A stretch of DNA of 64,000 bases from Buxus sempervirens (taxonomy: Eukaryota > Streptophyta > Magnoliopsida > Buxales > Buxaceae), in the NCBI GenBank assembly GCA_947561395.2, contig OX387194.1:12820048-12884047 (forward strand). Reading direction: 5' to 3'. This document shows, piece by piece, positions 33,685 to 45,649 of this stretch. The notes beneath the pieces are model-generated. The model did no database searches. It was not told the origin of the DNA and saw only the letters and a program-made list of their open reading frames with translations. The translations under genes were made by a program, and so were the position numbers. Each line of letters starts with the position of its first letter. Position 1 is the first letter of the stretch.

Positions 33685-36600
33685 CTACTCCTGTGCAGGA
33701 TCTCCTCGGCGTCCTCGGCCACGTCCTCCTCTACGGCCTCTCCCCCGAGATGGTCGGCGCCTATAATAGGCCAAAAGTCGCTTCGCCATGTAGCGCGGTC
33801 TCCGACCCACAAAGGACTGAAGCTGGTACTCAATACAGTAATCCGATGTGTCGGGGGAAGGATCAGGAACAGCATCAGAAGAGGCCTCTGGCTCAGCAGC
33901 AACCGGCTCAACTGGGCCCTCAGCCACAGCAGCCTCTGCTCCCACAGATCCAGAAGGCCTAGTAGCAGCAGAAAAGGGTCCAGGAACAGAAATATTTGTG
34001 TCAATGGAATAAAGTCAGAAATAGAAGCATCAAAATAAACCAAGGAGGGAAAATTAAAACTTACCAGGAATATCTACAGCAGAAACTGGGGGATCCGGCT
34101 CAACTGGGTCAGCAGCAGGGATGTCCTCCGGCTCAGGAACCATCACTAGAGATGAAGGAGCAGCCGGGGCATCCGCAGTAGCAGTTGGGACATCCACAGG
34201 ATCAACAACCCGAGCTGGAGATGGACCAAATACAGGGAAGTCAGGCTCGTAGGCAGCATCATCCGGGACCGGGCCCTGCACAAGTCAAAACAGGCATATC
34301 AGAATAGCAGAAACATAGAAATAAAGGAGATGAAAATTACAAAGTACCTGTCTAGCCTGGAGCTCAGCAACTAGGGCCTCCAGCTCCCTGATCCTAGCAT
34401 CCCTCTGGGCCATGACCGTATCATGCTCAGCAATCATATCATCGATCGCGGCCCGCTGGCTCTCGAACCGGTCCCGGATAGTATTCAACTCGTGTACCTG
34501 CCAACAAGAACAGAATTGGGGTCAGAAATACAGAAGGTAAGAAAAGTGGATGAAAATATGAAGATTACGAGACTCACCGTGTCCTCATGGATCCGGATAC
34601 AAATCCCGCCAATCTCGATCACCCCCGCACGAGTGGGTCGATCCATCAAGCACCCAATGGATACACTCTGGATCCACTCGTCGTAATCCCCCGCTACTGT
34701 GAGCCCCTCCGCATCTAGGAAATGATCGAACTGATCCACATCAAAGCCCGGTAGGAGTGTGTCGGGACCCACAGGAGGAGGGGGAACGGGGATACGAGGT
34801 GCGCCGGTGTGCTGGTAGTACAGGCGCTCTCCCAAGTACATCACCCTACCAAGCCTCCCAAGGAAGCACTGGTAGGGCTGATGTCGCTGGTCTCTATCAA
34901 AGGCGTCCTGTACAGCCATCTCACGGGCCACTCCGACATCCACGTCATCAAAGCATGCCAGAAGGAGCTGCAAGGAAGAAAAATAGTCAGATACAATCAA
35001 GGTGCAGGAAAAGAAACAAAAGGGAAAAGGCAAAGAATTTACATCGGATCGTCGGGCGCGGTCCAAGTGCACCCGAGCAGTACGAGGCTGACTCCTATCA
35101 GCATCTCGGACCTGGGCCAACCACTGCAAAGCCACAGGGAAATCCGCGACCTCAGGTACCGGGGATGGGCGGAAGAAAGTCATATAGGTGTACATGAACA
35201 CCTAGCAAAAGAAAAATCAGTCAGAGATAAAGAAAATAAAGCATAAGGGATTAAACCAGACAGATGAATTCAATACTGTAACGCCCCGGATCCGTGTTGT
35301 TCATTAAAGATATAACACGTCTCACGGAGGTTAGGCAAGGATCGTTAATCAATTTATGATCGCTGGATAATCATACATCTATAACCTAACAGAGTGCACA
35401 TTTCCATTTATGCAAAATTGTAACATTTAAACTGAACTGAAATCATATGGTTCATCCCCAATTACTTTAATACATCTCAATTAATTCAAGTTCTCAAATT
35501 CAGAACAGATAACCTACAAGTCTAAGGAAGGTAATAGTAGTCTTCCTCCCTATATGCCTCAGCAGGATCTACCCCAGTAATCGCCTCACCACGAGTATCT
35601 GAAAAAATAGAACAACAACAGAGTGAGATACGAATATCTCAGCGAGTAGCACATGCATGCAGAAATAGTTGAATCATCTTTTAAAACTATGCATCGACAA
35701 CACTACAATATGTTTAAACAACCAACATCAATTTCCCAAGTTCAAATCAAACAAATCACATTTCAGTTAAATACAATAACACATCGATTGGTCAATGTCA
35801 TGACTATCGTTTGGTTGATAAATTAAACATGCCAAGTAGACACTCCACACCTCCATGTACACAGTTCCGGCCTACTCAGGGTTTCGGATACTCTGAAATG
35901 ACGGCCTACTTAGGGTTTCGTCATCCAATGCAGGCCTACTCCCCGGGTTTCTGCATTGACAACCAGGCCTACTCAGGGTTTCTAGCTGCTCTACACCGGT
36001 CGTGGCAATACACAAGGCCATGCAATTCCAACAACCAACAATAACATCACATTACTAAGCTTAAACATCTGGATCCAGGACAAGCTAGACCAAAACAGTA
36101 AACATCGTATAATCTCGATTTCAATATCAAAACAAAACCATTCATTCCACATCATGTAATTTCCTCATCACAATTCATCACCTGTCCCTCTGGACCAAGC
36201 AGTACCTCAAGTACATTCAGTATTTTCTCATTTCCATAACACAAGTCATATGAAAGTAAAACTCAATCCATTCATACCAAAGAAAACCTTTCAATACGTA
36301 TAAAGTTTCCAACAAGTGAAACCAGAAATACAAGAACTTCTCAATCAAAACAGTGTATAGAACAAGGAAAAGTAACTGGTAACTCTTACTAGTTTGGTGT
36401 CCGGCACAATACTCATAAGCAACCTAAACTCAACTTAAAACTCATAAGATGTTCACAAATTTTCCTCTATTAATTTCATAGGCAAAATGGTTTCCCAGGT
36501 TCCCAACCAAGTGAATAGTGAAGTGGTTTAACCCCTAAGAAATGCAAATACTCTTGGTCAAATCAGAAATTCCATTTCGGTAAGCAAAATAGGTCTGCCG

Positions 36601-39600
36601 CTCACCTATTGAGGTGGGCGCGAGGTGAGCGCCGGTCGGCGGTGAAGAAAAAGGGCAAAATCGACCTGCCGCTCACCCGACGCTAGGTGAGCGCGAGATG
36701 GGCGTGAGGTGGGCGCGAGATTCGCGCGAGATGGGCGCCTCGTTTTCTACCTCGCGCGAGATGGGCGCGGGATCGGCGGTAGGTCATTATTAACGGGGCG
36801 CTTACCTCCGAGGTGAACGCCGGTGAGCGCGAGGTGAGCGGATACCCCCTGTGGTTTTCATTTCTCTGTTATTTTGAGATCTACATGACTGGCCGGTTTG
36901 TGAAGGTCTGTAACTACTCCAGTACACTCCTAATACTCCCAGAAGACTTCCCAACCATATTTGAAATTAATCTAAACACTTTCATTTTCAATTATAATTT
37001 CAATCCGGAGACTCTGTTCATGCAACTTTCCGAAAACCAGAAAAACCCAGAAAACTCACACAATCACTTTATATATACTCATGCATCAGAATAATCTCGA
37101 GAGAAACAGAAAAACACAATCCCAGTTGTAAAACAGTGCTACTCACCTGAGTGTGCTTATTCTCGAATGGTAAAACCTCGGCCGATCACTTCTCCGGCCA
37201 CGCACGCGAATGAAAAGTCTACCGAAACTAATCTTCTCGAGCAGAGAGAATAACCCAATGAATTTCAGCTCCGAACTCCTTCTTCCAGCACTTGCGATTT
37301 ATGGTTCTTCACGAACAGAAGCCCTAGTCGCCACTCCAGCCGAAATCGCGAGTTCGCCTGATCTCCAGACTTAACGAAAATATTTCCGTAAGTATACGCG
37401 TATTTCGTTTAAAACTAAAAACCCTACTTTCCCTTATTTGCTCATTAACACTTACCTTGCGAGATGTATACGCCGGTGGATCAACCCTTTTAACCCCTTG
37501 ATCCTATGCATGCTCGCCCACCGAAGATACTACATGTTCAGCATCTATTCGCGTTAATAATCACATAACTACACCATTATAATACCAATGATAATACTAC
37601 GATTTTTCGGAAAAATGGCTATATATCGCCTGTACATATGAGTATGGGCTAAGCCCTCAAACCACAAAATAACCTGATAAACACAGTTTATACATCAGAA
37701 TAAATAACTAAATAAATAAATAAATACTCACAAAATTCAGGGTCTTACAAATACCTGCAGAATCTGCCAGAAGAACCGGCTGCTGACTCCATCACCTCTC
37801 GGGGATGCTAGGCCTCGAACCGCTCGGCACAACCCGGCTAGGATGGTCCCATAGATGAGCCGACCCCATGCTAGCTGGCGGGTCTGATGAAAATCTCGCA
37901 AGGCGTCCAAGAAGAGCGGGCTGACACTGGTCGTATCCTTCGGGAAGAAGCAACTCCCGAGCATCAGCAAAAATACATGTCGAAAGATGGGAACAAAAGC
38001 TGCATCCTTGTAACGCCCCGAACCCGGGTTAGTGCAAACCGGCACCCGACCCGAACCCGGTTCGCTACTGTAACAACCCGAATTTAGTTCAACAACCAAA
38101 TCCGAGGTGTTACTGGCCCATATCAATTACAACATCAATAACATACCAAACCAAAGAAAGTAAATCCAATCCATATATTAAACTATCAGAGTGCGGAAAC
38201 AAGTATGTGCGGAAGTGTAGATCAAAATCCTCAAACAAGCATAAAGCTTGACCATCAGTCAATAGTATCAAAGTCTGGTAGAATGAACTGGTTACTAACT
38301 CTCTTTTGTCTCTCTCATACATCAAATCCAATAAATGATAATAACCAATTAAAAATGCTAAGTCTATAACATCAATCCACCTCAGACAAAGTCTGGATAA
38401 TAATAATCCTCCGGCGAATACTCGGCTATCTCTCCCTGGAAGTCTAAGAGATCCCCCTCTCGCGTATCAGCTGAAAAAAAATGGAATAGAAGTAGGGTGA
38501 GATACTTATATCTCAGTAGGTAACACATGCATGACTAAACAGTTATTATAAGCAAAGTAACATTTCATGCACGATTAAGCAACATCGATAAATCAGGCTC
38601 GCATAATCATTTATACCATTCATGAACACAAAACAGTTTGATAAACAGTTCTAGAAATGATTTTCAGCAAGTTTTAATATAAGAACTCAATAGCCAAATC
38701 AATAGCATAATCCAAGCATTGCCAGGATGTACTAAGCAGTCACATCCAACCAATATCCCAATCACATGCATCCCGCACGTGCACAATAGTAATCATATCA
38801 AGTGTTATGTTTTCAGTGTCATTGTAGGACTCACAAAGTAAGATAAACCTTTTGAGATGATTCTCAACCAATTTGCTATACCACCGTGCGACTTAGGAGC
38901 GATGCTACTAATGATACTCAAGCCCCATGCAGCGCAGCTTAGACAAGAGCCGTAGTCACTGACTTATTGCACACGTACCCATCAAAGTTGGCATGTACCA
39001 CCAGCATGCAGCACCAGAATCAATACATGGAGGTGGTTGCTTATCCACATGTACAGGGAATCACCAGCGGCTCACCGGGGTGTCCCTCCAGACATAGGAC
39101 CTTCCCAGACAAACTAACTTGCAAAGGAAGCGCGTCGCATATAGGAGTAACTCAACCCAAATGACATATCCCTCAGCTATCTAGCTACGACTATGGATCC
39201 ATAACCAGCTATGCCCACTAGACTCCAAAATTCCCTAAAGTATCATATTTCTATAAGGGTTGGTGCCTAGCGGCATATAATGGTTATATCTGTACATTCA
39301 CTTCATTATTCCGTCATTCGGATTCTGAATTCTCTTTATAATGTCTTATGATTTATAATGTCATTTAGAAGTGTTTAGATAATCAAAGGGTAGTTAGGCT
39401 TTTCCAAAATCACATTTCTCATATACCTTCAAAACTTGGCAACTAATGTCCTAAATATCTCCCTAATTTGTTTTTCTGTAAAACAGGGATTTAGGTAGTT
39501 TATTTTGGTCTTAAAGTACCTTAATTAATCATTAAAATTGTCTAAAAATGGTTTAGAATTGATTTAGGTTCGAAATTATGAAAAATTGGAAATTCTGCTG

Positions 39601-41272
39601 AGAGTGCCTGGGATTGCTCAGGATCGCTCCGGGCGGTCATCAGTCGGCGGTAGTGCAATTTCGAGCGCCCACGGTTCGTCGTCCCGCGGTCCACGGCGTC
39701 CTCAAAACTTTAACCAGCGCCTAAGATCGCCGATGAGCGCCTCGCACAGTCGAGGTCGGCGGTCTCACCAAATCGAGCAGAAACAGTTCTAAATCACGAT
39801 TTTTCTCGTCTAAACTCATTCTAATGTATTTATAACATGCTTAGCTAACTAAATACAACTTTACATATCATAGAAACATGCGTTTGCGATTAAACAGAGA
39901 TAAATCCGAATTTAAAACCAAAACGTTGTCACCTACCTCTTGAACGAAGGTTCCTCTTCCTCTCTTCTCTCAACCACGCTTCTCTATCACCCAGCAACAC
40001 TCTGGAAGATGAAGAACTCCAAAAACCCAAGCTTTTCTTCTTCCCCTTCTTCTTCTTCTCCTTCGGTCGCTTGTCGCTTGCGGCTGATCTATACGAGCGA
40101 GAATACACGCGTATAAATTTAGGTTATTAAACTAATACTTATACTCACTTATCCCATGTGTCTCACCTATACCAAATTCCATACACACGCCCAATCAGAA
40201 TACATACCTTGATATCTCATGATCGGACGGTCAGATCTGCGTCTAATTCTGGATCTCCGCTAAGTTGATCACCCCCTACAATATTAAAATGTTTCTATCA
40301 ATCATAACTCTGGGTAATATTATTTACTAATTTAATTTATTATTTAAGGGAAATTCGGGGTTTTACAATCCTCCACAGCGAAGGTCGCATGTCTCCCCTC
40401 AAAATGTCGAGCCAGGCTCTCCCGCAGCCAACTAATAGAGAGACGACCACTCCGCCCATCCCAAGCAGCAGGAGGCAGGGCCTGATATCCCAAGAGAAGG
40501 CCGATGTCCTCCGTGGAAGGCCGATCCAGAACGATAGTCCGCCCCGTCAGAGGAATACCAGTAATCATCACGAAGTAGGAGGGGCGGATCCCTAGCTCCA
40601 CGTCCAGTAGATGGAAGGACTGCGTCTCCGGGAAATATCTCTCCATCATAGCAAAAATGAGTGGACAGTCGGCTCTGAACAATGGGATGCTAAGAAAATG
40701 ATCCAAATGGCACCTCCCAAACTCGCGTCTGAGTGCCGGAGAAAGAGACTGTGCCAACTCTCTGAATCTCCCCCAACTGCCTTGCAAATGGGAGGAGTGA
40801 TACGGAAGAGGCACATCTGCCCTGATGCACATGGAGGGGTGGCTATCCAAGCCACTGAGGAACTCTGTATCATGAACAGATACTCTCAGCTCCTCAGAAA
40901 CCCCTGACAAGGCTACGGCAACACCATCCTGAGCCGCATCTCTGGCTCTGCCTCGGCCTCTGCCACGGCCTTTCTCGCCCTCAAGGGCATGATCCTGAAC
41001 TCTACCTCGGCCTCTGCCCCGACCTCGAGCCAGTGCAACCACGGGCTAAATTTCAAGAGAAAGGTGTGAAGATTGGTGTAGGAAGAGAATAGAAGGAAGA
41101 AAAGCAGAATTGGGAAGCCTACCTCAGCAGAGCCCTCAGCGGAACTCTCTCTGAAATCATCTAGTGGATCTGACAGGGTGGTGCTAGAACTCGCCTCTGC
41201 CCAAGCTCGCGAAGTGGAGGGCTGATCAGCAGGGTCAGCCTCCTCTCTAACTCGGGAACGGCTCCTAGCCAT
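33685..41272 (-). CDS. Antisense gene 2 of the Tat element: plant mobile domain (PMD) protein, seven exons
   Basis: Minus-strand exons with GT-AG borders: 41272-41123, 41045-40373 joined to 38003-37755, 35201-35043, 34967-34578, 34497-34348, 34275-34065 and 33958-33685. Exon 2 carries the PMD core: LRREFGRCHLDHFLSIPLFR, MMERYFPETQSFHLLDVELG, then HVFLLMLGSCFFP and TRQLAWGRLIYGTILAGLCR. Exon 5 is a coiled coil, exon 6 Pro/Ala/Asp-rich, exon 7 ends with an RGRGRRGG tail. Two solo LTRs interrupt it: one in exon 2 (38009-40367; frame restored if the duplication is counted once) and one five bases into intron 2 (35277-37749). Introns 1 to 5 keep phase 0; exon 6 to 7 is off by one base, so a small indel or other splice site is likely. 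The promoter is at 42637-42714. Function is inferred only from the PMD family (nuclear, silencing-related). Confidence 0.78.
35277..37749 (-). mobile_element. Solo LTR (Tekay-like) in intron 2 of the antisense PMD gene
   Basis: TGTAACGCCCCGG...GGTCTTACA, 2473 bp, with perfect duplication AATAC (35272-35276 and 37750-37754). Minus orientation is inferred from a TATATATAAAG on that strand near 37068 and from similarity of the ends to 10559-13583. A GC-rich block of GAGGTGAGCGC-like words spans about 36595-36840. Confidence 0.9.
38009..40367 (-). mobile_element. Solo LTR (Tekay-like) in exon 2 of the antisense PMD gene
   Basis: TGTAACGCCCCGAACCC...GGGTTTTACA, 2359 bp, perfect duplication ATCCT (38004-38008 and 40368-40372). 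It splits the PMD codons for VED and AAFVPIF. Related by its ends to 35277-37749. GC-rich block at about 39590-39780. Confidence 0.92.
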
Positions 41273-42636
41273 CTACACAGGGAAGTGTTTTATGAATTTC
41301 AGTTTAAACTTATGAGATTTTGCTTTACTTTCGGTTTAGGTTGATGTTCACATTCAGTCTTACATGATTTTTTTTCCAAATTATCGTGAATTGTGCCTCG
41401 AGGGTATTTTATCTGTTCCAGTGCAAAGTTTTCTAAAATAATGAGTATTTCCATTTGGTGAAATCCTAATGCTAAAGCTTTTTAAGGATATCTGCAAGGA
41501 TTAATATTTGCTAAATTGTTTCAGGATTGCCACATGCAAAAGGTCTTAATTGATCAAAGACTAAGGCTGTAGAACCCAAAGGTCAATCCAGGAAAAGCCC
41601 TAGCAGTCAAAGCGCCTCCTTGGTCAAGAGCATGCTAAAATCCGATCAGAAAAGAACGAGATCATAGCATGGCATGTGAAAAATGCTAAGTTCTCAGACA
41701 CTGTCAAAGATATCATGTTCTAAAAATTGCAGCTCGATAACAGCATGCAATCAACTCCAAAACCACGAGTGGAGAACTTGCTTTGAAGATATCAAAGGGA
41801 TAACGTCAAATGTGGTCAAGAACAAGTCATGGGAAAATCATGTCAGGGGGAGCATTACTTTAAGTTAGGAATCAAAGCATGGTTGAAAACAAATCATATC
41901 ATTTAGAACATGTTGAAATGAGATAAGCAATTCAGTCCATCACTGGCAGGCAATTCCAAGGTCTAAGGCAACAAACCATGGTCATCAGGAATCATAAAGC
42001 AAATGGCAGAGAAAATGTGTCATGGCATCAAGTCTGAAATTTCCAGCATCAACAATATAAAGAGTTTATGAGCAAATTCGTCCAAATACAGTCATTATGC
42101 AGGGATTCAATAGCAAATACAAAATCTGATCCTATGCACTTGTGAAGAACAATGGAGAAATGGACAATTCACCACAATTAAGAGAAACCATAGCATGGCA
42201 AAATTGCTTGGATGTGGCAGTGAAGCACATTGCAAGGAAAAATAGCACCTGGCATTAAATTCGTCCAATTGAGCATGAATTGGTCGCCAAGAAAAATTTA
42301 AATCTCACTAACCTGGACGAGCAGTGGAGAAATCAAGTGCCTGGTTGCAAGTGGGAATCAAGGGACAAGTAGCCAGAGCAGAACCTCCAATGCCAAGCTG
42401 AGAAATCGCAGGAAAATAGGAAAAATCGAGCTAGGGCTCGACCACGGCTGAGAAGGGGCAATCACTGATGTCGCCGAAGTTATAGGCTATCGCCGGCAGC
42501 AATAGAGGGCACCGGAGCTCAAGGAATCGCCGGGAGTGATCGGAGAGGAAGGAACAATCGGGGACGAAGGGTCTGTAGCCGGTCTGAGTAAACGGAGAAG
42601 GAGAAAAGAAGAGGAAAAGTCGCGGCCGCGCGCGAC
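41273..42636 (-). other. 5' leader of antisense gene 2, no coding seen
   Basis: Between the minus-strand TATA box at 42637 and the ATG at 41272. No supported frame; a long 5' UTR or an unseen first intron is likely. Confidence 0.45.
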
Positions 42637-42714
42637 TTTTATAAGCAAGTGTATCCGGTGAATCAGGCCGGATACACACAAGGCCATTCGTATCCGGTAT
42701 GTTATACCGGATAC
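42637..42714 (-). promoter_or_regulatory. Antisense promoter module 2: palindrome array plus TATA box
   Basis: Two GTATCCGG...CCGGATAC palindromes start at 42651 and 42690 (39 bp apart). On the minus strand they are followed at once by CTTATAAAAGTC (TATAAAA 42643-42637). The array looks cut short by a purine tract beginning at 42715. Confidence 0.78.
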
Positions 42715-42912
42715 AAGAGAAAAAAAAGAAAAAAAAAAAGAAAGAAAGGAAAAAAAGAGAAAAAGAAATGGAAAAAGGAAAAAAGGAAAAAAAAAGGAAA
42801 AAAGAAAAAGAAATGAAAAAAGGAAAAAAGAAAAGGAAAAAAGAAAAAAAAGGAAAAAGAAAAAAAAAAGAAGAAAAAGGAAAAAAAAGAAAAAAAGAGC
42901 AAAAAAAAAAAT
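42715..42912 (+). repeat. About 200-bp purine-only tract (GAAAA-rich)
   Basis: Almost entirely A and G on the + strand, AAAAAGAAAAAGG-like. Open frames here (poly-Lys/Glu on +, poly-Phe on -) are by-products of composition. Confidence 0.9.
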
Positions 42913-42938
42913 GCGCTGCAAAGTTCACTATTTTCTCA

Positions 42939-43138
42939 CAAAATCCTATTTTTGCCTTAAAATCCACCTCACAGCCACGAGAGCTCAGTGGAATTTAGGA
43001 CAACTTTGGGAAATGTGCTGGTCAAAAGGATGATATCCACTCAATTTTTAACTTGGTTTGATAAAAAATCAGTTTTCAAAAATCCTATTTTTGGGCTTAA
43101 AATCCTCTTCACAGCCACAAGAGCTCAGTGGAATTTAA
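42939..43138 (+). repeat. Two diverged direct repeats near the 3' LTR
   Basis: AAAATCCTATTTTTG...ACAGCCACRAGAGCTCAGTGG occurs at about 42939-42998 and again at about 43077-43138, 138 bp apart. Confidence 0.8.
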
Positions 43139-43299
43139 GAACTCTTGGAAAGATGCCCCCCTTAAAGTTAGGGCTTTTTGGCAAATCTTCACCCAAAAAT
43201 TGTTTTTTACAAAATTGAATTGAATCAAGCAAATCATGCTCAAGGGAGTGCAATTTGGGCTTGTCTAATCTTTGCAGCTCACTGCTTCGCAACTCCCGC

Positions 43300-43312
43300 A
43301 AAGAGGGGCAGT
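43300..43312 (+). promoter_or_regulatory. Polypurine tract of the large Tat element
   Basis: AAAGAGGGGCAGT directly precedes the 3' LTR start TGTAGACACC at 43313; it would prime plus-strand DNA synthesis. Confidence 0.8.
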
Positions 43313-45644
43313 TGTAGACACCCCAAATTGCACTGTCAAAATGATCAATAATGATAAAAAATCATTATCTCCTTGAAAGCCAGCACAAAAATTGAAGAAA
43401 ATAAGTTTTTACCTGTATCCGGTAACTCAGGCCGGATACAAGTACTCCTCTTTGTATCCGGTGGAACATACCGGATACAAAAGAGCTTTAGTGTATCCGG
43501 TATATAATACCGGATAGCTTAAGGCCCTTGTGTATCCGGCCTGATATACCGGATACCTAAGTTTTGCTCAAAAATTAGGGTTTTCCGAGAGAAATCACTT
43601 TTTACCATCATATCCCTCATTAAATGAGGGGAAATCTCGGAAACAGCCTTAGGGTTAAGGTTGGTGGGTTCTAGACATTAAGTTGTGTCTACCAACAACC
43701 CTAACCTTTGCCTATAAATAGGAGGCTCCTCCTTAAGCAAATGGCCATTAACTCTTGCCTTGAATTCTCGCCAAGGAGAGCTCCAAGAGAAGAGGGAAAC
43801 CGCTGCGGAGGTGCTTCCAGAACCCAGGTAAGCCTCAAACCTCTTTTTAATTTTTGTCTTTATATTTCTAGATCTAGATCTCTTCTTCTACCTTTCTGTA
43901 GAATAAGGCCTTCTATGTGTGTGGAAATCCTTCCCCGGCTCAAAGTATCTCGAGACTCCCCCTAGTCGTAAAACGTGAAGGCGGGATCTAGGAGAAACGA
44001 GACTGGGGATTGACCCTAGTACTAGAACCCTATTTGCATAAGCCTTTTGATTGATTGTAAACCGTTTCATATTTAAAGTACCCTTGATTATCTTGAAGAA
44101 CCGTGTTTAACGGGGAGAGAGAACAAAGGGAAACGATAATGGAACGGAACCCTAGGCTGTTTTAGAACCTTATTTTGAGGAATATGTATGCATGCTATGT
44201 TGTTGTATTAATCTTGTATGGTTTTTTACACTTACACATACATTGCACCCGTTTTGGCGGGATAGGCTCATATTTTGGGTTTATTACATTTATTGTGATA
44301 AATCTAAAATAAATGGCCTCAATCAATTCTGGAATGTTTTTAAAAGGTTTTTTTTAAGGATTTGTATTCATTTTGCACGAATCACACACACTTTATCACA
44401 GTTTTGAGTTGGTTTTGTTCAAAAAGGGCTTTACTTGACAGCAACTGTACCCCAACTTCGGACACTCATAACTTCATCGTCCGGATGAATTTTGGAGTGA
44501 TTCTAGAACCATGGGAAAGGTAAGGCTGTCTAGTTTATGTCCACCAAAGTTTATTAATTTCTATCAAGCGGATTTGTGACACCTCTCTGTCGAAGTTGAT
44601 TGGACAGTTCAGGTTCAAATACAGAACTTGTCACTTCGACGGAGCGCCATGTGTTCGTTTTAAATCCGATTCGAGTGATTTTTGTTTTTGGGCACTCCTT
44701 TATGAGTCTATTTTTAAATCCAATTGATTTCATAATTTTTTGATTTAAATTGTGTCGTGGAGAGCAGATTTATTCAGAACTGCTCAACAGCACTTTTCTG
44801 GGTCAATCTGTGATCCTCGGGGCCTGTTCAGGAAGTCACCCAAGGCACATCCGAATGAGTTTTTGTATGAGACTAGTTTCTTTTATAATATGGCTATACA
44901 AACTTCATTGACACCCAATTTGACGGATTTCTGTGCAGTAGATTTTTCTAGGTGATTTTCCAAAGTTGCCTACTTGCCACTTTTGATTTTCTCCGGCAGC
45001 AACTTTAAAAGAGCCATAACTCTTAGGATTTCAACCGGAATTAATAGAAATTTTGCATGAGACTATTGTTTACCCTAATCTTTCAAATGGATTTGGTTTG
45101 ATTTAATTTAAAATTGGATTTGATTAATTTCAAGAGAAATGGCCTTACTTTTTACCAAATCTCCCGGATTTGCCTCAACTTGGTTTTGTGCAACTTTTGC
45201 TGTGATTTCCATCTTTTTGTAATATTCCAGAAGTGATATTAACATAAAAGAAGATCTGGAATTCATTTAGATCTTCATGTGAAGATATCATATATTTGTC
45301 CTTTTTCAAGGTTTTCATGATTTTTTAGCAAGCTTTCTATTTTCTTTTAGCATGAATAACACTTGGCAACCACCTTGTATGGGTGAATGGGGGTGCCTAA
45401 CACCTTCTCCCGTTCATAATCTAATCCCCTTACCCATCTCTGGATTTGATTTTCAAGTAGGGTTATTTTTACTCTAGAATTTGCCTTTTAGCACTTTTTA
45501 TTTCTTTTTGCTTATCTTTAATCTTTTGGTGTCCATTCTCACCCCAAAATTCTGAATGGTGGCGACTCTCCCAATTTTGTGTTGAGCCCGTGTGTTGACG
45601 GAGGGGAGATCAACTTCGGGTGATTTTTTTTCCCATGTCTCACA
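43313..45644 (+). mobile_element. 3' LTR of the large Tat element
   Basis: 2332 bp, nearly identical to the 5' LTR. Palindromes at 43415, 43454, 43493 and 43532 (exact 39-bp steps), TATA box 43713-43720, primer-site-like TGGCGACTCT at 45560. Followed by the ACCAT duplication. Confidence 0.95.
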
Positions 45645-45649
45645 ACCAT

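Larger units (their letters stand above)
18667..45644 (+). mobile_element. Large Tat/Ogre-lineage Ty3/gypsy retrotransposon, structurally complete
   Basis: Two LTRs (18667-20996 and 43313-45644), target duplication ACCAT (18662-18666 and 45645-45649), primer site at 20999 and polypurine tract at 43300 define a 26,978-bp element. Order: leader with palindrome array and 77-bp tandem repeats, gag, protease, RT, RNase H, archaeal-type RNase H, integrase, then two spliced genes on the opposite strand. Without the two solo LTRs nested inside (35277-37749 and 38009-40367) it was about 22.1 kb. LTRs differ by about two dozen substitutions by eye (about 1%), so insertion is recent. Gag and pol nevertheless carry stops and frameshifts, so it may have moved in trans or decayed quickly. 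It sits inside LTR-B, which sits inside Copia-1. Confidence 0.95.

Noticed and set aside
34757..35246. + strand frames across the antisense PMD exons
   Set aside because: Mirror frames of the spliced minus-strand gene, which has domain and splice support.
42431..42998. Poly-Phe (minus) and poly-Lys/Glu (plus) frames
   Set aside because: Direct result of the purine-only tract; not a protein.
18667..45644. Integrated pararetrovirus or envelope-bearing retrovirus
   Set aside because: Domain order, archaeal-type RNase H, LTRs and tRNA-Arg primer site fit a Tat-lineage retrotransposon. The extra genes are antisense PMD/DUF7745 types, with no envelope-like or movement-protein features.
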